The position numbers and the translations under genes were made by a program. Positions 41,957-49,804 of a DNA stretch of 64,000 bases are shown here, piece after piece (the first letter of the stretch is position 1; every line of letters starts with the position of its first letter). Below the pieces are notes generated by a model. It was not told where the DNA came from and did no database searches. It was given only the letters and a program-made list of their open reading frames with translations. This stretch comes from Streptomyces indicus (GTDB lineage Bacteria > Actinomycetota > Actinomycetes > Streptomycetales > Streptomycetaceae). Location: NCBI RefSeq assembly GCF_900100315.1, contig NZ_FNFF01000013.1:62001-126000 (forward strand), given 5' to 3'.

Positions 41957-43210
41957 CTACAGCGCCTGGCCGGCCGGCTTCACCATCCCGCGTACCGTGC
42001 GGGACTTCACGAAGTCGCCCATCGCCGTCATCTCCCACTCGCCGGAGAACTGGCGGATGAGCTTGGCCATCATCACGCCCGTCTGCGGCTCGGCACCGGT
42101 CAGGTCGAAGCGGACCAGCTCCTCGTTGGTCGTGGCGTCGACCAGGCGGCAGTACGCCTTGGCGACCTCGGTGAACTTCTGGCCCGAGAACGAGTTGACC
42201 GTGAAGACCAGGCCCGAGACCTCCTGCGGGAGGCGGCCGAGGTCGACCACGATGACCTCGTCGTCGCCGCCGCCCTCACCCGTGAGGTTGTCGCCGGAGT
42301 GCTTGATCGCCCCGTTCAGGATCGCGAGCTTGCCGAAGTAGCAGCTGTCGATGTGGTTGCGGTTCGGTCCGTACGCGATCACCGAGGCGTCGAGGTCGAT
42401 GTCCTTGCCGCGGAACGCGGGCTCCCAGCCGAGGCCCATCTTGACCTGGGAGAGCAGCGGGCGGCCGCCCTTGACCAGGGAGACCGTCTGGTTCTTCTGG
42501 AGGCTGACGCGGCCCTTGTCCAGGTTGATCTTGCCGGTGCCGGGCGCGGGGGCGGCGGGCGCGGGTGCCGGCGCGGCGGGAGCCGGCGCGGCCGCGGCGG
42601 GCGGCGGCGTCTGGGCCCAGGCCCGCGGGTCCGGGGCCGAGGGGGCGGCGGGGGCCGGGGGCGCGGCGGGCGCCGGGGCGGGGGCCGGAGTCGGGGCCGC
42701 GGCCGGCTCCTCCTCGACCGAGACGCCGAAGTCCGTGGCGATCCCGGCCAGACCGTTGGCATAGCCCTGGCCGACCGCGCGGGCCTTCCATGCACCGTTG
42801 CGCAGGTAGATCTCCACGACCACCAGGGCCGTCTCGGTGCCGAGCTGCGGCGGGGTGAAGGTGGCGATCACGCTGTTGTCGTCCGCATTGCGGATCGTCG
42901 CGGTGGGCTCGATGCCCTGGAAGGTCTGGCCCGCGGCGTCCGGGCTTGCGGTCACCACGATCTTCTCGATGCCCGGCGGGACCGCCGAGGTGTCGACCGT
43001 GACCTTGTCGGGGGCCGTGCCGCCGCCCGACTGGTAGGTGACACCGGGGCCCGAGGGCTGGTTGAAGAAGATGAAGTCGTCGTCGGAGCGCACCTTGCCG
43101 TCGGCGGTGAGCAGCAGGCCCGATACGTCGAGCCGCACCGGGGCGGCGACGTCCACCGACACGCGGACGGTGGGCAGGGGAAGGTTCGAGCCGGGGGTCA
43201 TAGCTGTCAT
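41957..43210 (-). CDS. Double TerD-domain protein (tellurium resistance/stress family)
   Basis: The product has 417 residues. Two TerD domains (about 1-165 and 228-417) are joined by a Pro/Ala-rich linker of about 60 residues. Domain 1 has RSDDDFIFFNQPSGPG, domain 2 has HSGDNLTGEGGGDDEVI, the calcium-binding loop typical of TerD. Domain 1 is closer to the TerD-like calcium-poor type. TerD proteins join membrane-linked stress complexes with vWA and other proteins. The gene is downstream of the Ro gene on the same strand, separated by a strong hairpin. Start 43210 or 43201; neither has a clear ribosome site. Confidence 0.9.
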   Translation of the reverse strand: MTAMTPGSNLPLPTVRVSVDVAAPVRLDVSGLLLTADGKVRSDDDFIFFNQPSGPGVTYQSGGGTAPDKVTVDTSAVPPGIEKIVVTASPDAAGQTFQGIEPTATIRNADDNSVIATFTPPQLGTETALVVVEIYLRNGAWKARAVGQGYANGLAGIATDFGVSVEEEPAAAPTPAPAPAPAAPPAPAAPSAPDPRAWAQTPPPAAAAPAPAAPAPAPAAPAPGTGKINLDKGRVSLQKNQTVSLVKGGRPLLSQVKMGLGWEPAFRGKDIDLDASVIAYGPNRNHIDSCYFGKLAILNGAIKHSGDNLTGEGGGDDEVIVVDLGRLPQEVSGLVFTVNSFSGQKFTEVAKAYCRLVDATTNEELVRFDLTGAEPQTGVMMAKLIRQFSGEWEMTAMGDFVKSRTVRGMVKPAGQAL

Positions 43211-43265
43211 GCCTGGGGTAACGAGCGAGATCTCTTTGCCGTTCCCTTACCTGCGCCCAGTTTTC

Positions 43266-43303
43266 GATGCCCGCCGTCCGGTTTCCACCGGACGGCGGGC
43301 ATC
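43266..43303 (-). terminator. Hairpin terminator between Ro and TerD genes
   Basis: A perfect 17-base stem (43266-43282 with 43287-43303) and a TTCC loop follow the Ro stop. On its upstream (Ro) side a 17-base direct repeat (43292-43308 and 43311-43327) copies part of the arm. It should stop Ro transcription before the TerD gene. Confidence 0.75.
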
Positions 43304-43337
43304 CCCTGTGACGGCGGGCATCCCCTGCGCAGGGCGG

Positions 43338-44927
43338 CTACGCGGCCGTCTCCCACGGCCAGTCCGCGTCACGCCCCCGCTCCAGGAGCGGGACCATGCG
43401 AAAGGCCGCGTCCGTCAGGCCGCCGAAGGTGTGACGGTTGCGGGTGCCGGACGGGCCGTGGCCCGCGCGGTAGCCCGCGAGGTTCCAGGTGTAGACCGGC
43501 ACGTCGGCCGGCACCTGCGAGGTCGGGTCCCCGTGGGCGCTGTACGTGTACTGCTCGTCGGTGACGATCAGTACCCGGTCGTGCCCGCGGTAGAACCGCC
43601 GTACCGCCTCGGTCGTGTCCGTGCCGCCCAGGTCGCCGAAGCGCTCCAGGACCTTGAGCACCGACTCGCCCTTGCGGCAGGTGATCGAGGAGCTGGTGGA
43701 CCCGAACTGCACCAGGTCCGCCTTCTCGGCCCGCATCGCGACCGCCGCACCGAACACCGCGGCACCGTCGGCCCGGCTGAGCTCGGAGCGGTCCGACATC
43801 TTCGAGTAGAACATCGAGCCCGAGCGGTCCACGAGGACCAGGGTGCGGCCGGGCAGCTCCGGCACGTTGGCCAGCGAGTGCGCGAGCGCCTGCTCCAGCG
43901 GGTACGCCCAGCGCAGCGACGGCGCGTGCCGGTACGCGGCGAGGTACCGGAACGGGAACTGCCGCGAGCGGCGCACCTGCTCCGGGTCGGAGATCTTCGC
44001 CGCGACGGCGGCGGCGACATCGTCCGAGACCCCTGCCTCGTCGAAGTTCCGCAGATTCCGTACGAGCGCCATGGCGCCCATCGACGGGATCATCGCCTCC
44101 CACGCGGCCCTGTCCATCGGCCCCTGGAGCCAGCCGGCCAGGGCCTCCCAGGTCATGCCCGCCTCGGCGAGGCGCGCGGGGCCGTCGGGGGCGGTGACCA
44201 CGGCGCGGCGGTCCTCGACCGGCAGCTCCATCAGCTCGCGGTGCGCGACCAGGACACGGCTGGACGCGGGCGGCACCGCGGTCTCCGGGTTGTGCCGGCG
44301 GTCGAGGGCGTACCGGAACAGCTCGCCCTGCCACGGCTTGTCCGGGTCGGGCGCGGCGTGCACCAGGTTGAGGATGTCGCCGAAGCGGTAGCCCTTGCTC
44401 GACGTGTCGTACTTCAGCAGGGACTTGCCGTGGTAGAGGCGCCGGACGGCGTCCGCGACCCCGCGCTTCACGGGCTTGGGGACGGCACGTCCGTACGTCG
44501 AGGTCCAGTAGCCGAGCAGCTCGCCGGGCTCGTCCGGGCGCTGGAGCACGGAGGCGACGACGGAGCGGTTCGAGGGACCGGCCACGGCGCCCGCGTCCAG
44601 GCGCGCCTTCACGTACTCGGCGGCGCCCACGAGCGACGCGGTCCGCAGGTTGCCCTCGCCGCGCAGCCAGCCGAGCAGGCCGGCGGTCCACTCCGGGTCC
44701 TCCACGGCCAGCTTGCGCACGAGGCGGGCGAAGCGGTCGTCGCGGTCCGCGCCGGACTCGTAGAAGGTGCGCTGCCCGACCATGTTCGCCACCGACAGCA
44801 GGAAGAGCTCGGAGCGCTCCTCACGCTCGTAACCGCGGCCGCCCTCGAAGGTGCGGAGGGTGCGGCCGGTGGAGGTCACGTACGAAGTGACGCGTGCGCG
44901 AACGGACTTGGCGTTGAAACGTGCCAT
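43338..44927 (-). CDS. rsr: Ro60-like TROVE/vWA protein (Rsr)
   Basis: The product has 529 residues. A TROVE domain of HEAT-like repeats (ELFLLSVANMVGQRTFYESG, VEDPEWTAGLLGWLRGEGNL, IPSMGAMALVRNLRNF) forms the expected Ro ring, followed by a von Willebrand A domain with the MIDAS Asp367-x-Ser369-x-Ser371 (LVDRSGSM) and Thr of GGTDTTEAV. Ro proteins bind Y RNA and misfolded RNA ends, and in Deinococcus they tether polynucleotide phosphorylase. Two Y RNA genes lie just upstream on the same strand, supporting a working Ro RNP. The ATG at 44927 is close behind a GGGGG stretch. The length is usual for bacterial Ro. Confidence 0.95.
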   Translation of the reverse strand: MARFNAKSVRARVTSYVTSTGRTLRTFEGGRGYEREERSELFLLSVANMVGQRTFYESGADRDDRFARLVRKLAVEDPEWTAGLLGWLRGEGNLRTASLVGAAEYVKARLDAGAVAGPSNRSVVASVLQRPDEPGELLGYWTSTYGRAVPKPVKRGVADAVRRLYHGKSLLKYDTSSKGYRFGDILNLVHAAPDPDKPWQGELFRYALDRRHNPETAVPPASSRVLVAHRELMELPVEDRRAVVTAPDGPARLAEAGMTWEALAGWLQGPMDRAAWEAMIPSMGAMALVRNLRNFDEAGVSDDVAAAVAAKISDPEQVRRSRQFPFRYLAAYRHAPSLRWAYPLEQALAHSLANVPELPGRTLVLVDRSGSMFYSKMSDRSELSRADGAAVFGAAVAMRAEKADLVQFGSTSSSITCRKGESVLKVLERFGDLGGTDTTEAVRRFYRGHDRVLIVTDEQYTYSAHGDPTSQVPADVPVYTWNLAGYRAGHGPSGTRNRHTFGGLTDAAFRMVPLLERGRDADWPWETAA

Positions 44928-45000
44928 GAGAATTCCCCCGAATTCATCTGCCGCGAAACTGTCGCGGAACTTTCGCGAAACGAGGGAGGCAATTCGGCAA

Positions 45001-45148
45001 GGGGGTGCCCGAGGTCGGAAGTCGACGGCGGTGACAGTCAGATGCTCTATCCGGTTGAGCTACACCGGCCCTGAGCCGATGACGGGATTCGAACCCGCGA
45101 CCTTCTGATCCAGAAAGTAACCGCTGCCTGCGCACCGGGCACTCCCCC
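45001..45148 (-). ncRNA. Y RNA 1 (YrlA-like, tRNA-mimicking)
   Basis: Minus strand, about 148 bases. Terminal stem: GTGCCCG (45136-45142) pairs with CGGGCAC (45004-45010 and 45011), extended by five G with five C across a bulged A (45143). The shared element GTGCGCAGGCAG is at 45124-45135. Then, in permuted tRNA order: TCAGA (45104-45108), T arm GCGGG-loop-CCCGT (45082-45098, loop TTCGAAT), acceptor-like stem (45075-45081 with 45063-45069) closed by TCAGG, D arm GCTC-loop-GAGC (45044-45060, with GG in the loop), and TCTGA (45038-45042) pairing with TCAGA as the anticodon stem. There is no CCA end and no anticodon loop. I find no promoter box directly upstream; the RNA may be processed from a longer transcript with Y RNA 2. 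Confidence 0.85.
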
Positions 45149-45245
45149 TGCGGAAAGGCCTCCCGAGATCAATGTGGCGTGCGGCCTGATTTCTCTCGAA
45201 GAAGGAGCCGCGGCCTTCGCACCGGGAGGTACGTGAAGTTGTGGT

Positions 45246-45382
45246 GTCCAGAGATCAGTTCGGCGGAACTACGTTTGGTGCTCTAGCCACTGAGCTACTC
45301 CGGCACGAAATGCCGGAGGCAGGAATCGAACCTGCGACCTCCCCATTAAGAGTGGAAGTAAGTCCTGCCTGCGCACCTGGAC
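45246..45382 (-). ncRNA. Y RNA 2 (YrlA-like, tRNA-mimicking)
   Basis: Minus strand, about 137 bases. Terminal stem GTCCAG (45377-45382) with CTGGAC (45246-45251). Shared element GTGCGCAGGCAG at 45365-45376, followed by TTACTT as in Y RNA 1. Permuted tRNA module: T arm GCAGG-TTCGATT-CCTGC (45319-45335), an eight-base acceptor-like stem (45311-45318 with 45298-45305) closed by TTTCG, D arm GCTC-loop-GAGC (45280-45295). The anticodon-side stem is weaker than in Y RNA 1. The stem sequences differ from Y RNA 1 but the pairing is kept. A promoter lies just upstream. Confidence 0.87.
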
Positions 45383-45389
45383 GTAAAAG

Positions 45390-45420
45390 ACTGTAGAGAG
45401 CGAACCCGCGCACGCGCCAA
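45390..45420 (-). promoter_or_regulatory. Promoter of Y RNA 2
   Basis: On the minus strand TACAGT (45390-45395) lies seven bases before the first paired base of the RNA (45382), where a start site is expected. TTGGCG (45415-45420) is 19 bases upstream of it. Confidence 0.6.
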
Positions 45421-45507
45421 GGGTTTTCCCGGTACGCCCCGCGAGACCCGCGCGGCCCCTGGGTACCATCACCCCCGAGCCGTACGGGGGAAGGTGGCGG
45501 GCAGGTC

Positions 45508-47397
45508 ATGCAGATGCTCAAGGAGCAGGATCCGCGGCAGATCGGTCCGTACCGGCTGCTCGGCCGGCTCGGCAGCGGCGGGATGGGCGAGGTGTTCCTC
45601 GCGCGCTCCGCGGGCGGGCGGACGGTCGCGGTCAAGGTCGTACGCGAGGAACTGGCCGCCAAGGACGCCTTCCGTCGGCGCTTCCGGCGGGAGGTCGAGG
45701 CCGCCCGCAAGGTCGGCGGGGACTGGACGGCACGGGTGCTCGACGCGGACACGGAGGCCGAATCCCCGTGGATCGCGACGGCGTTCGTGCCCGGGCCGGG
45801 TCTGGACGCCATCGTGGAGCAGGAGCACGGCCCGCTGCCCGAGCGCACCGTCCTGGTGCTAGCGGGCCGGCTCGCACGGGCGCTCACCGCGATCCACGCG
45901 GCCGGTCTGGTGCACCGCGACCTCAAGCCCTCCAACGTGCTCCTGACCCTCGACGGCCCGCGCGTCATCGACTTCGGCATCGCGCGTGATGTCGCGCTCG
46001 GCAACGAGCTGACGCGCACCGGCTACGCGGTGGGCTCGCCGGGCTTCATGTCCCCGGAGCAGGTGCGGGGCGAGACCGTGGGCCCGGCCAGCGACGTGTT
46101 CGGGCTCGGGGTGCTGCTCGCGTACGCGGCCACGGGGCGGCGGCCGTTCGGCAGCTCGGAGATCGGGCCGCACGCGCAGATGTTCCGCATCGTGTCCGAG
46201 GAGCCCGATCTGGCGGGCGTCGAGGGCGAGTTGCTCGCTCTCGTCACGGGCTGTCTGCACAAGGAGCCCGAGGAGCGGCTCCCGCTGCCGGAGATCGTGC
46301 AGCGCACGGCGGCGGCCGCCGAGGCGGCGGGCGAGTGGCTGCCCGCGTCCCTGGTCGGTCATCTGGGGCGGGCTGCGGTGCGGCTCCTGGACACGGATCT
46401 GCCGGAGACGGCGGGGAGCGTGGCCGCGACGGAGGACGTGGCGGAGAGCGCGACGGAGGGCGCGGAGAGCGCGACGGAGGGCGCGACGGGCAGCGTGCCC
46501 ACGGCGGGGAGCACCGCCGCCCCGGCCCCGTCCACCGTCTCCCACCGGGCCGACCAAGGGACCGTCGCGCTGCGGCCGGAGACGCGCGCGACGCCGCCCG
46601 CAGCACCTCCCGTACCGGCCGAGGCAACCCCCGTACCGGCCGAGCAGACCCCCGTCCCGGCCGGGGCGACTCCCGCCCCGGCCGGGACACCCCCGAAGCG
46701 CCGGCGCCGCCTCGCCCTCCCGCTGCTCGTGGCCGCCGTGCTCGCCCTGACGGCCGGCGGTTTCGTCCTCGTGCCCGACCTGCTCGACGGGCAGGACGGC
46801 AAGGGGAGTTCGGGTGACCGGCGCAGCGCCTCCTCCGGCACCGTGCCGCGCGGCGGCGGCGCGGACCCGACCGCGGACGCCTCCAAGTCCCCCGAGCCTT
46901 CGCAGAGTTCGCAAGGCCAAGACGGCAAGGACAGCCCCGCCAAGAAAGGCAAAGAGGGTACGTCCTCCGCGGGCCCCTCCCCCAGCACGGGCAAGAACGG
47001 GGACGGCACCGCGGACGAGCCGGGACAGGACGGCACCGACGAGCCGGACAGGGGAGCGGACAAGGGGTTCCCGGCGGGCTACCCCGGTACCTGGGAGAAC
47101 CGGAGCACCGACTACGAGTGGACGTTCACCATCCCCTACCAGCCCGCGGACAAGTCGGTGACCTGGGGCGTCAGCGCGACGGCGGACGGCAGTTACTGCA
47201 CCTTCGAAGCCGAGGTCGAAGAGGTGAGCAGCACCCGCCTCACGCTCGGCAAGGCGCGGCTCACGGACCGGATGGACAACGGAGCGGAGCTGCCCTGCAC
47301 GGCGGGCGACCGGCCCTACTTCTACGTGGTGAGTGAGGACCAGCTGGTCTTCTACGGGACGGGGCAGAACGGGATGTTCACCGAACGGGCGGCGTAA
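45508..47397 (+). CDS. Transmembrane Ser/Thr protein kinase (PknB-like catalytic domain)
   Basis: The product has 629 residues. The kinase domain spans about 14-280: glycine loop LGSGGMGEVFLA, Lys43, Asp138 in HRDLKPSN and DFG at 155-157. A Pro/Ala/Thr-rich linker, a single membrane helix near 410-430 (LALPLLVAAVLALTAGGFVL) and an extracellular Ser/Lys/Asp-rich region lead to a small domain at the C-terminus (YPGTWENRSTDYEWTFTI) with two cysteines. It has no PASTA repeats. It should sense an outside signal. It is divergent to the Y RNA/Ro genes across about 125 bases. Confidence 0.93.
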   Translation: MQMLKEQDPRQIGPYRLLGRLGSGGMGEVFLARSAGGRTVAVKVVREELAAKDAFRRRFRREVEAARKVGGDWTARVLDADTEAESPWIATAFVPGPGLDAIVEQEHGPLPERTVLVLAGRLARALTAIHAAGLVHRDLKPSNVLLTLDGPRVIDFGIARDVALGNELTRTGYAVGSPGFMSPEQVRGETVGPASDVFGLGVLLAYAATGRRPFGSSEIGPHAQMFRIVSEEPDLAGVEGELLALVTGCLHKEPEERLPLPEIVQRTAAAAEAAGEWLPASLVGHLGRAAVRLLDTDLPETAGSVAATEDVAESATEGAESATEGATGSVPTAGSTAAPAPSTVSHRADQGTVALRPETRATPPAAPPVPAEATPVPAEQTPVPAGATPAPAGTPPKRRRRLALPLLVAAVLALTAGGFVLVPDLLDGQDGKGSSGDRRSASSGTVPRGGGADPTADASKSPEPSQSSQGQDGKDSPAKKGKEGTSSAGPSPSTGKNGDGTADEPGQDGTDEPDRGADKGFPAGYPGTWENRSTDYEWTFTIPYQPADKSVTWGVSATADGSYCTFEAEVEEVSSTRLTLGKARLTDRMDNGAELPCTAGDRPYFYVVSEDQLVFYGTGQNGMFTERAA

Positions 47398-47425
47398 CCG
47401 CGGCCAAGGTGAACGTTCCGCGGCC

Positions 47426-48199
47426 TCACACAGCCCGAGCCGCCTCGACCCGAGCCGCCTCGATCCGCGCCGCCATCTCCTCCGCGCACGGCAGCACCCG
47501 GGCACGCAGCTCCGGGCTCCACCGCTCCTCCTCGTACCGCGCACCGAGGTACAGCTCCCGCGCATGCGCCAACACGTCCCGGTGCTCCTCGGGCAGCCGC
47601 TCCAGCGCCCACCGGGCCGCCTCGTCCTTCGAGCGGATCCGCCCGGTGGCGACCGTGGTCCATACGCGCGCGAGCGTGAGCAGGACGTTGCGGGTGTCCG
47701 TGTCGAGATCGGCGAGCAGGCCGGGCACACCCGCCGTGCTCGCCGCGACCACGTCGGCCCACGGCACCGGGTCGAGCACGGAGGCGAGCGGCGGTCCGCT
47801 CAGCGTCCGGTCCCCGGCGAGCGCCATGGTGAGCAGCACCGCGAGGTCCGGCAGCTCCGCCGGCTGGGGCACCTCCCCCTGCTCGTACGCGGTGCGCAGC
47901 CACTCGCCGTACAGGAAGTCGCAGACCGGCGGGTAGGTCCACGGCCGGACCGCCGACTGGACGACCACCACCAGTTCGACGGGTCTGAGCGGTGCGTCGA
48001 GGCCGGAGATCTTCAGGAGTCCGTCCAGGAGTGCCCGGCGCCGGTCAGGGGTCAGCGAGCGCCGGGACACCACCAGAAGGTCCACATCACTGGCCGGCCG
48101 CAGCCCGCCGAGCACGGCGGAGCCGTGGAGATAGCTGCCGATGAGCTCGGGTCCAAGGACGTCGGCAACCAGCTCCACGGCCGGTGTGAGGTGATCCAT
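47426..48199 (-). CDS. Nucleotidyltransferase of the aminoglycoside adenylyltransferase (AadA/ANT) family
   Basis: The product has 257 residues. The nucleotidyltransferase signature is present (GSYLHGSAVLGGLRPASDVD, with the metal Asp pair in SDVDLLVV), followed by the AadA-type C-terminal helical domain (LTLARVWTTVATGRIRSKDEA). Members modify streptomycin or spectinomycin, but chromosomal Streptomyces copies may have other substrates. The C-terminus carries a short EAAR repeat. TAATCT lies six bases before the ATG at 48199, pointing to a leaderless mRNA. Confidence 0.85.
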   Translation of the reverse strand: MDHLTPAVELVADVLGPELIGSYLHGSAVLGGLRPASDVDLLVVSRRSLTPDRRRALLDGLLKISGLDAPLRPVELVVVVQSAVRPWTYPPVCDFLYGEWLRTAYEQGEVPQPAELPDLAVLLTMALAGDRTLSGPPLASVLDPVPWADVVAASTAGVPGLLADLDTDTRNVLLTLARVWTTVATGRIRSKDEAARWALERLPEEHRDVLAHARELYLGARYEEERWSPELRARVLPCAEEMAARIEAARVEAARAV

Positions 48200-48237
48200 T
48201 CCGCCAGATTAAGGCCGGATGGCCCGGAACGGACCGC

Positions 48238-49686
48238 CTAGGGGCGGGAGTTCCGCTTCCAGGGGCCGGTGATGGCCACCATGATCCCGGGGTCCTGGAT
48301 GTTGGCGTAGAGCGTGCGCCCGTCGGGCGAGAAGACCACGCCGGTGAACTCGCTGTATTCCGGCTCCTCTTCGGTGCCGATGTTGAGGTCGTTGCGCGCG
48401 ATCGGGTACGTGCGGCCGCTCTCGGTGGCGCCGAACAGGTGCTGCACGCCCTCGCCGTCCTCGGCGATGATCAGGCCGCCGTACGGCGAGACCGTGATGT
48501 TGTCGGGGCCGTCGAAGGCGCCGTCCTTGCCCGGGTCGGGGTTCACGCCGAGCAGGACCTTCAGGGTGAGGGTGCGGCGGCGCGGGCTGTAGAACCAGAC
48601 CTGGCCGTCGTGCGGCTCGCCCGGGCTCTCGTCACGGGCGTACGAGGAGACGATGTAGGCGCCGCCGTCGGCCCACCACATGCCTTCGAGCTTGCGGGCG
48701 CGGGTGACCTCGCCGGCGCCGAACTGCTTGCGGATCGGGGTCTCCCTGGCGTCCCGGTCGGGGACGTCCACCCAGTCCACGCCGTACACCGTGCCGATCT
48801 TCGTGGCGCGCGAGAGGTCGTCGACGAAGCGGCCGCCGGAGTCGTAGCACTTGGGCGCCTGGAGCCGGCCCGCGTCGTCGGCGAGCTTCCGGAACCGGCC
48901 GCGTCCGTGCTTGAAGCCGTGCGGCGGCACCCAGCGGAAGAACAGGCCGTTGGGCTTGGAGTCGTCCTCGGTGAGGTAGGCGTGGCCGGTCCTCGGGTCG
49001 ACGACCACGGCCTCGTGGTCGAAGCGACCGAAGAACTTCAGGGGCTTGGGGTTCCGGTTGGCCCTGCGGTCGTACGGGTCGACCTCGAAGACGTAGCCGT
49101 GGTCCTTGGTCATGCCGTTCTCGCCGGCCTTGTCGGAGTTCTCCTCGCAGGTCAGCCAGGTGCCCCAGGAGGTGCGTCCGCCCGCGCAGTTGGTGGAGGT
49201 GCCCGCGATGCCCACCCACTCGGCGACCTCGCCGCCGCGCCGCACCTCGACGACGGTGCAGCCGCCGGCCGCCGCCGGGTCGTAGACGAGGCCCTCGGTC
49301 AGCGGGACCGGGTGGTCGTAGTCGGTGCGCGGTCCGTCGAGCTCGTGGTTGTTCACGAGCAGCGTGGTGCCGCGGGGGCCCTCGAAGGTCGCGGTGCCGT
49401 CGTGGTTGGACGGCGTGAACTCGCCGCTCTCCAGCTTCGTCTTCCCGCAGTACGTGATGATCTTGTACGTGAACCCGGCGGGCAGCGCGAGGATCCCCTC
49501 GGGGTCGGGGACGAGCGGGCCGTAGCCGGGGCCGGTGGGCCGTCCTGCGGGGTGCTCGGGGGCGGCGTCCTCCTGGGTGGCCAGCGCGCCGTCGGTGGTG
49601 GCGAGCACCCCGGCGGTGCCGACGAGCGCCACACCGGCGCCGGTGAGCGCGGTGCGGCGGGTGAAGTCTCTGCGCGTGAGCGGCAT
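48238..49686 (-). CDS. PhoX-family phosphatase (DUF839), Tat-exported
   Basis: The product has 482 residues. A twin-arginine signal (PLTRRDFTRRTALTGAG) leads into the secreted beta-propeller of PhoX-like phosphatases, with TLLVNNHELDGPRTDY, LTCEENSDKAG, GRFDHEAVVVDP and FSPDGRTLYANIQDPG as recognisable blade motifs. PhoX uses calcium and iron. The ATG at 49686 follows AGGAGA. A PHO-box-like pair lies upstream at 49755-49776, which would link it to phosphate limitation. It is divergent to an SDR gene. Confidence 0.88.
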   Translation of the reverse strand: MPLTRRDFTRRTALTGAGVALVGTAGVLATTDGALATQEDAAPEHPAGRPTGPGYGPLVPDPEGILALPAGFTYKIITYCGKTKLESGEFTPSNHDGTATFEGPRGTTLLVNNHELDGPRTDYDHPVPLTEGLVYDPAAAGGCTVVEVRRGGEVAEWVGIAGTSTNCAGGRTSWGTWLTCEENSDKAGENGMTKDHGYVFEVDPYDRRANRNPKPLKFFGRFDHEAVVVDPRTGHAYLTEDDSKPNGLFFRWVPPHGFKHGRGRFRKLADDAGRLQAPKCYDSGGRFVDDLSRATKIGTVYGVDWVDVPDRDARETPIRKQFGAGEVTRARKLEGMWWADGGAYIVSSYARDESPGEPHDGQVWFYSPRRRTLTLKVLLGVNPDPGKDGAFDGPDNITVSPYGGLIIAEDGEGVQHLFGATESGRTYPIARNDLNIGTEEEPEYSEFTGVVFSPDGRTLYANIQDPGIMVAITGPWKRNSRP

Positions 49687-49754
49687 CGTCTCTCCTGAGC
49701 GAGGGTCCGGACCGGACGGAGGTGCGGGGGTGGCCCGCGGCAGAGAGTTCCGCC

Positions 49755-49776
49755 CGCGTATAAACGGGGGTTGAAC
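49755..49776 (-). promoter_or_regulatory. PHO-box-like repeat (PhoP site candidate)
   Basis: On the minus strand two adjacent 11-base units begin GTTCAACC and GTTTATAC, about 70 bases upstream of the PhoX-like gene. The first unit fits the PhoP repeat GTTCACC well, the second less well. Confidence 0.45.
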
Positions 49777-49804
49777 ACCGTCCGACGTCTGGAGACCCGC
49801 TTCC

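Noticed and set aside
43338..44927. Long antisense frames over the Ro, TerD and glycerophosphotransferase genes
   Set aside because: They are by-products of high GC third positions; protein motifs exist only in the annotated frames.
45255..45350. A tRNA gene on either strand
   Set aside because: T arm, acceptor-like stem and D arm are all there but in permuted order and without an anticodon loop or 3' CCA, so it cannot be a normal tRNA. It is annotated as Y RNA instead. The same holds for 45030-45110.
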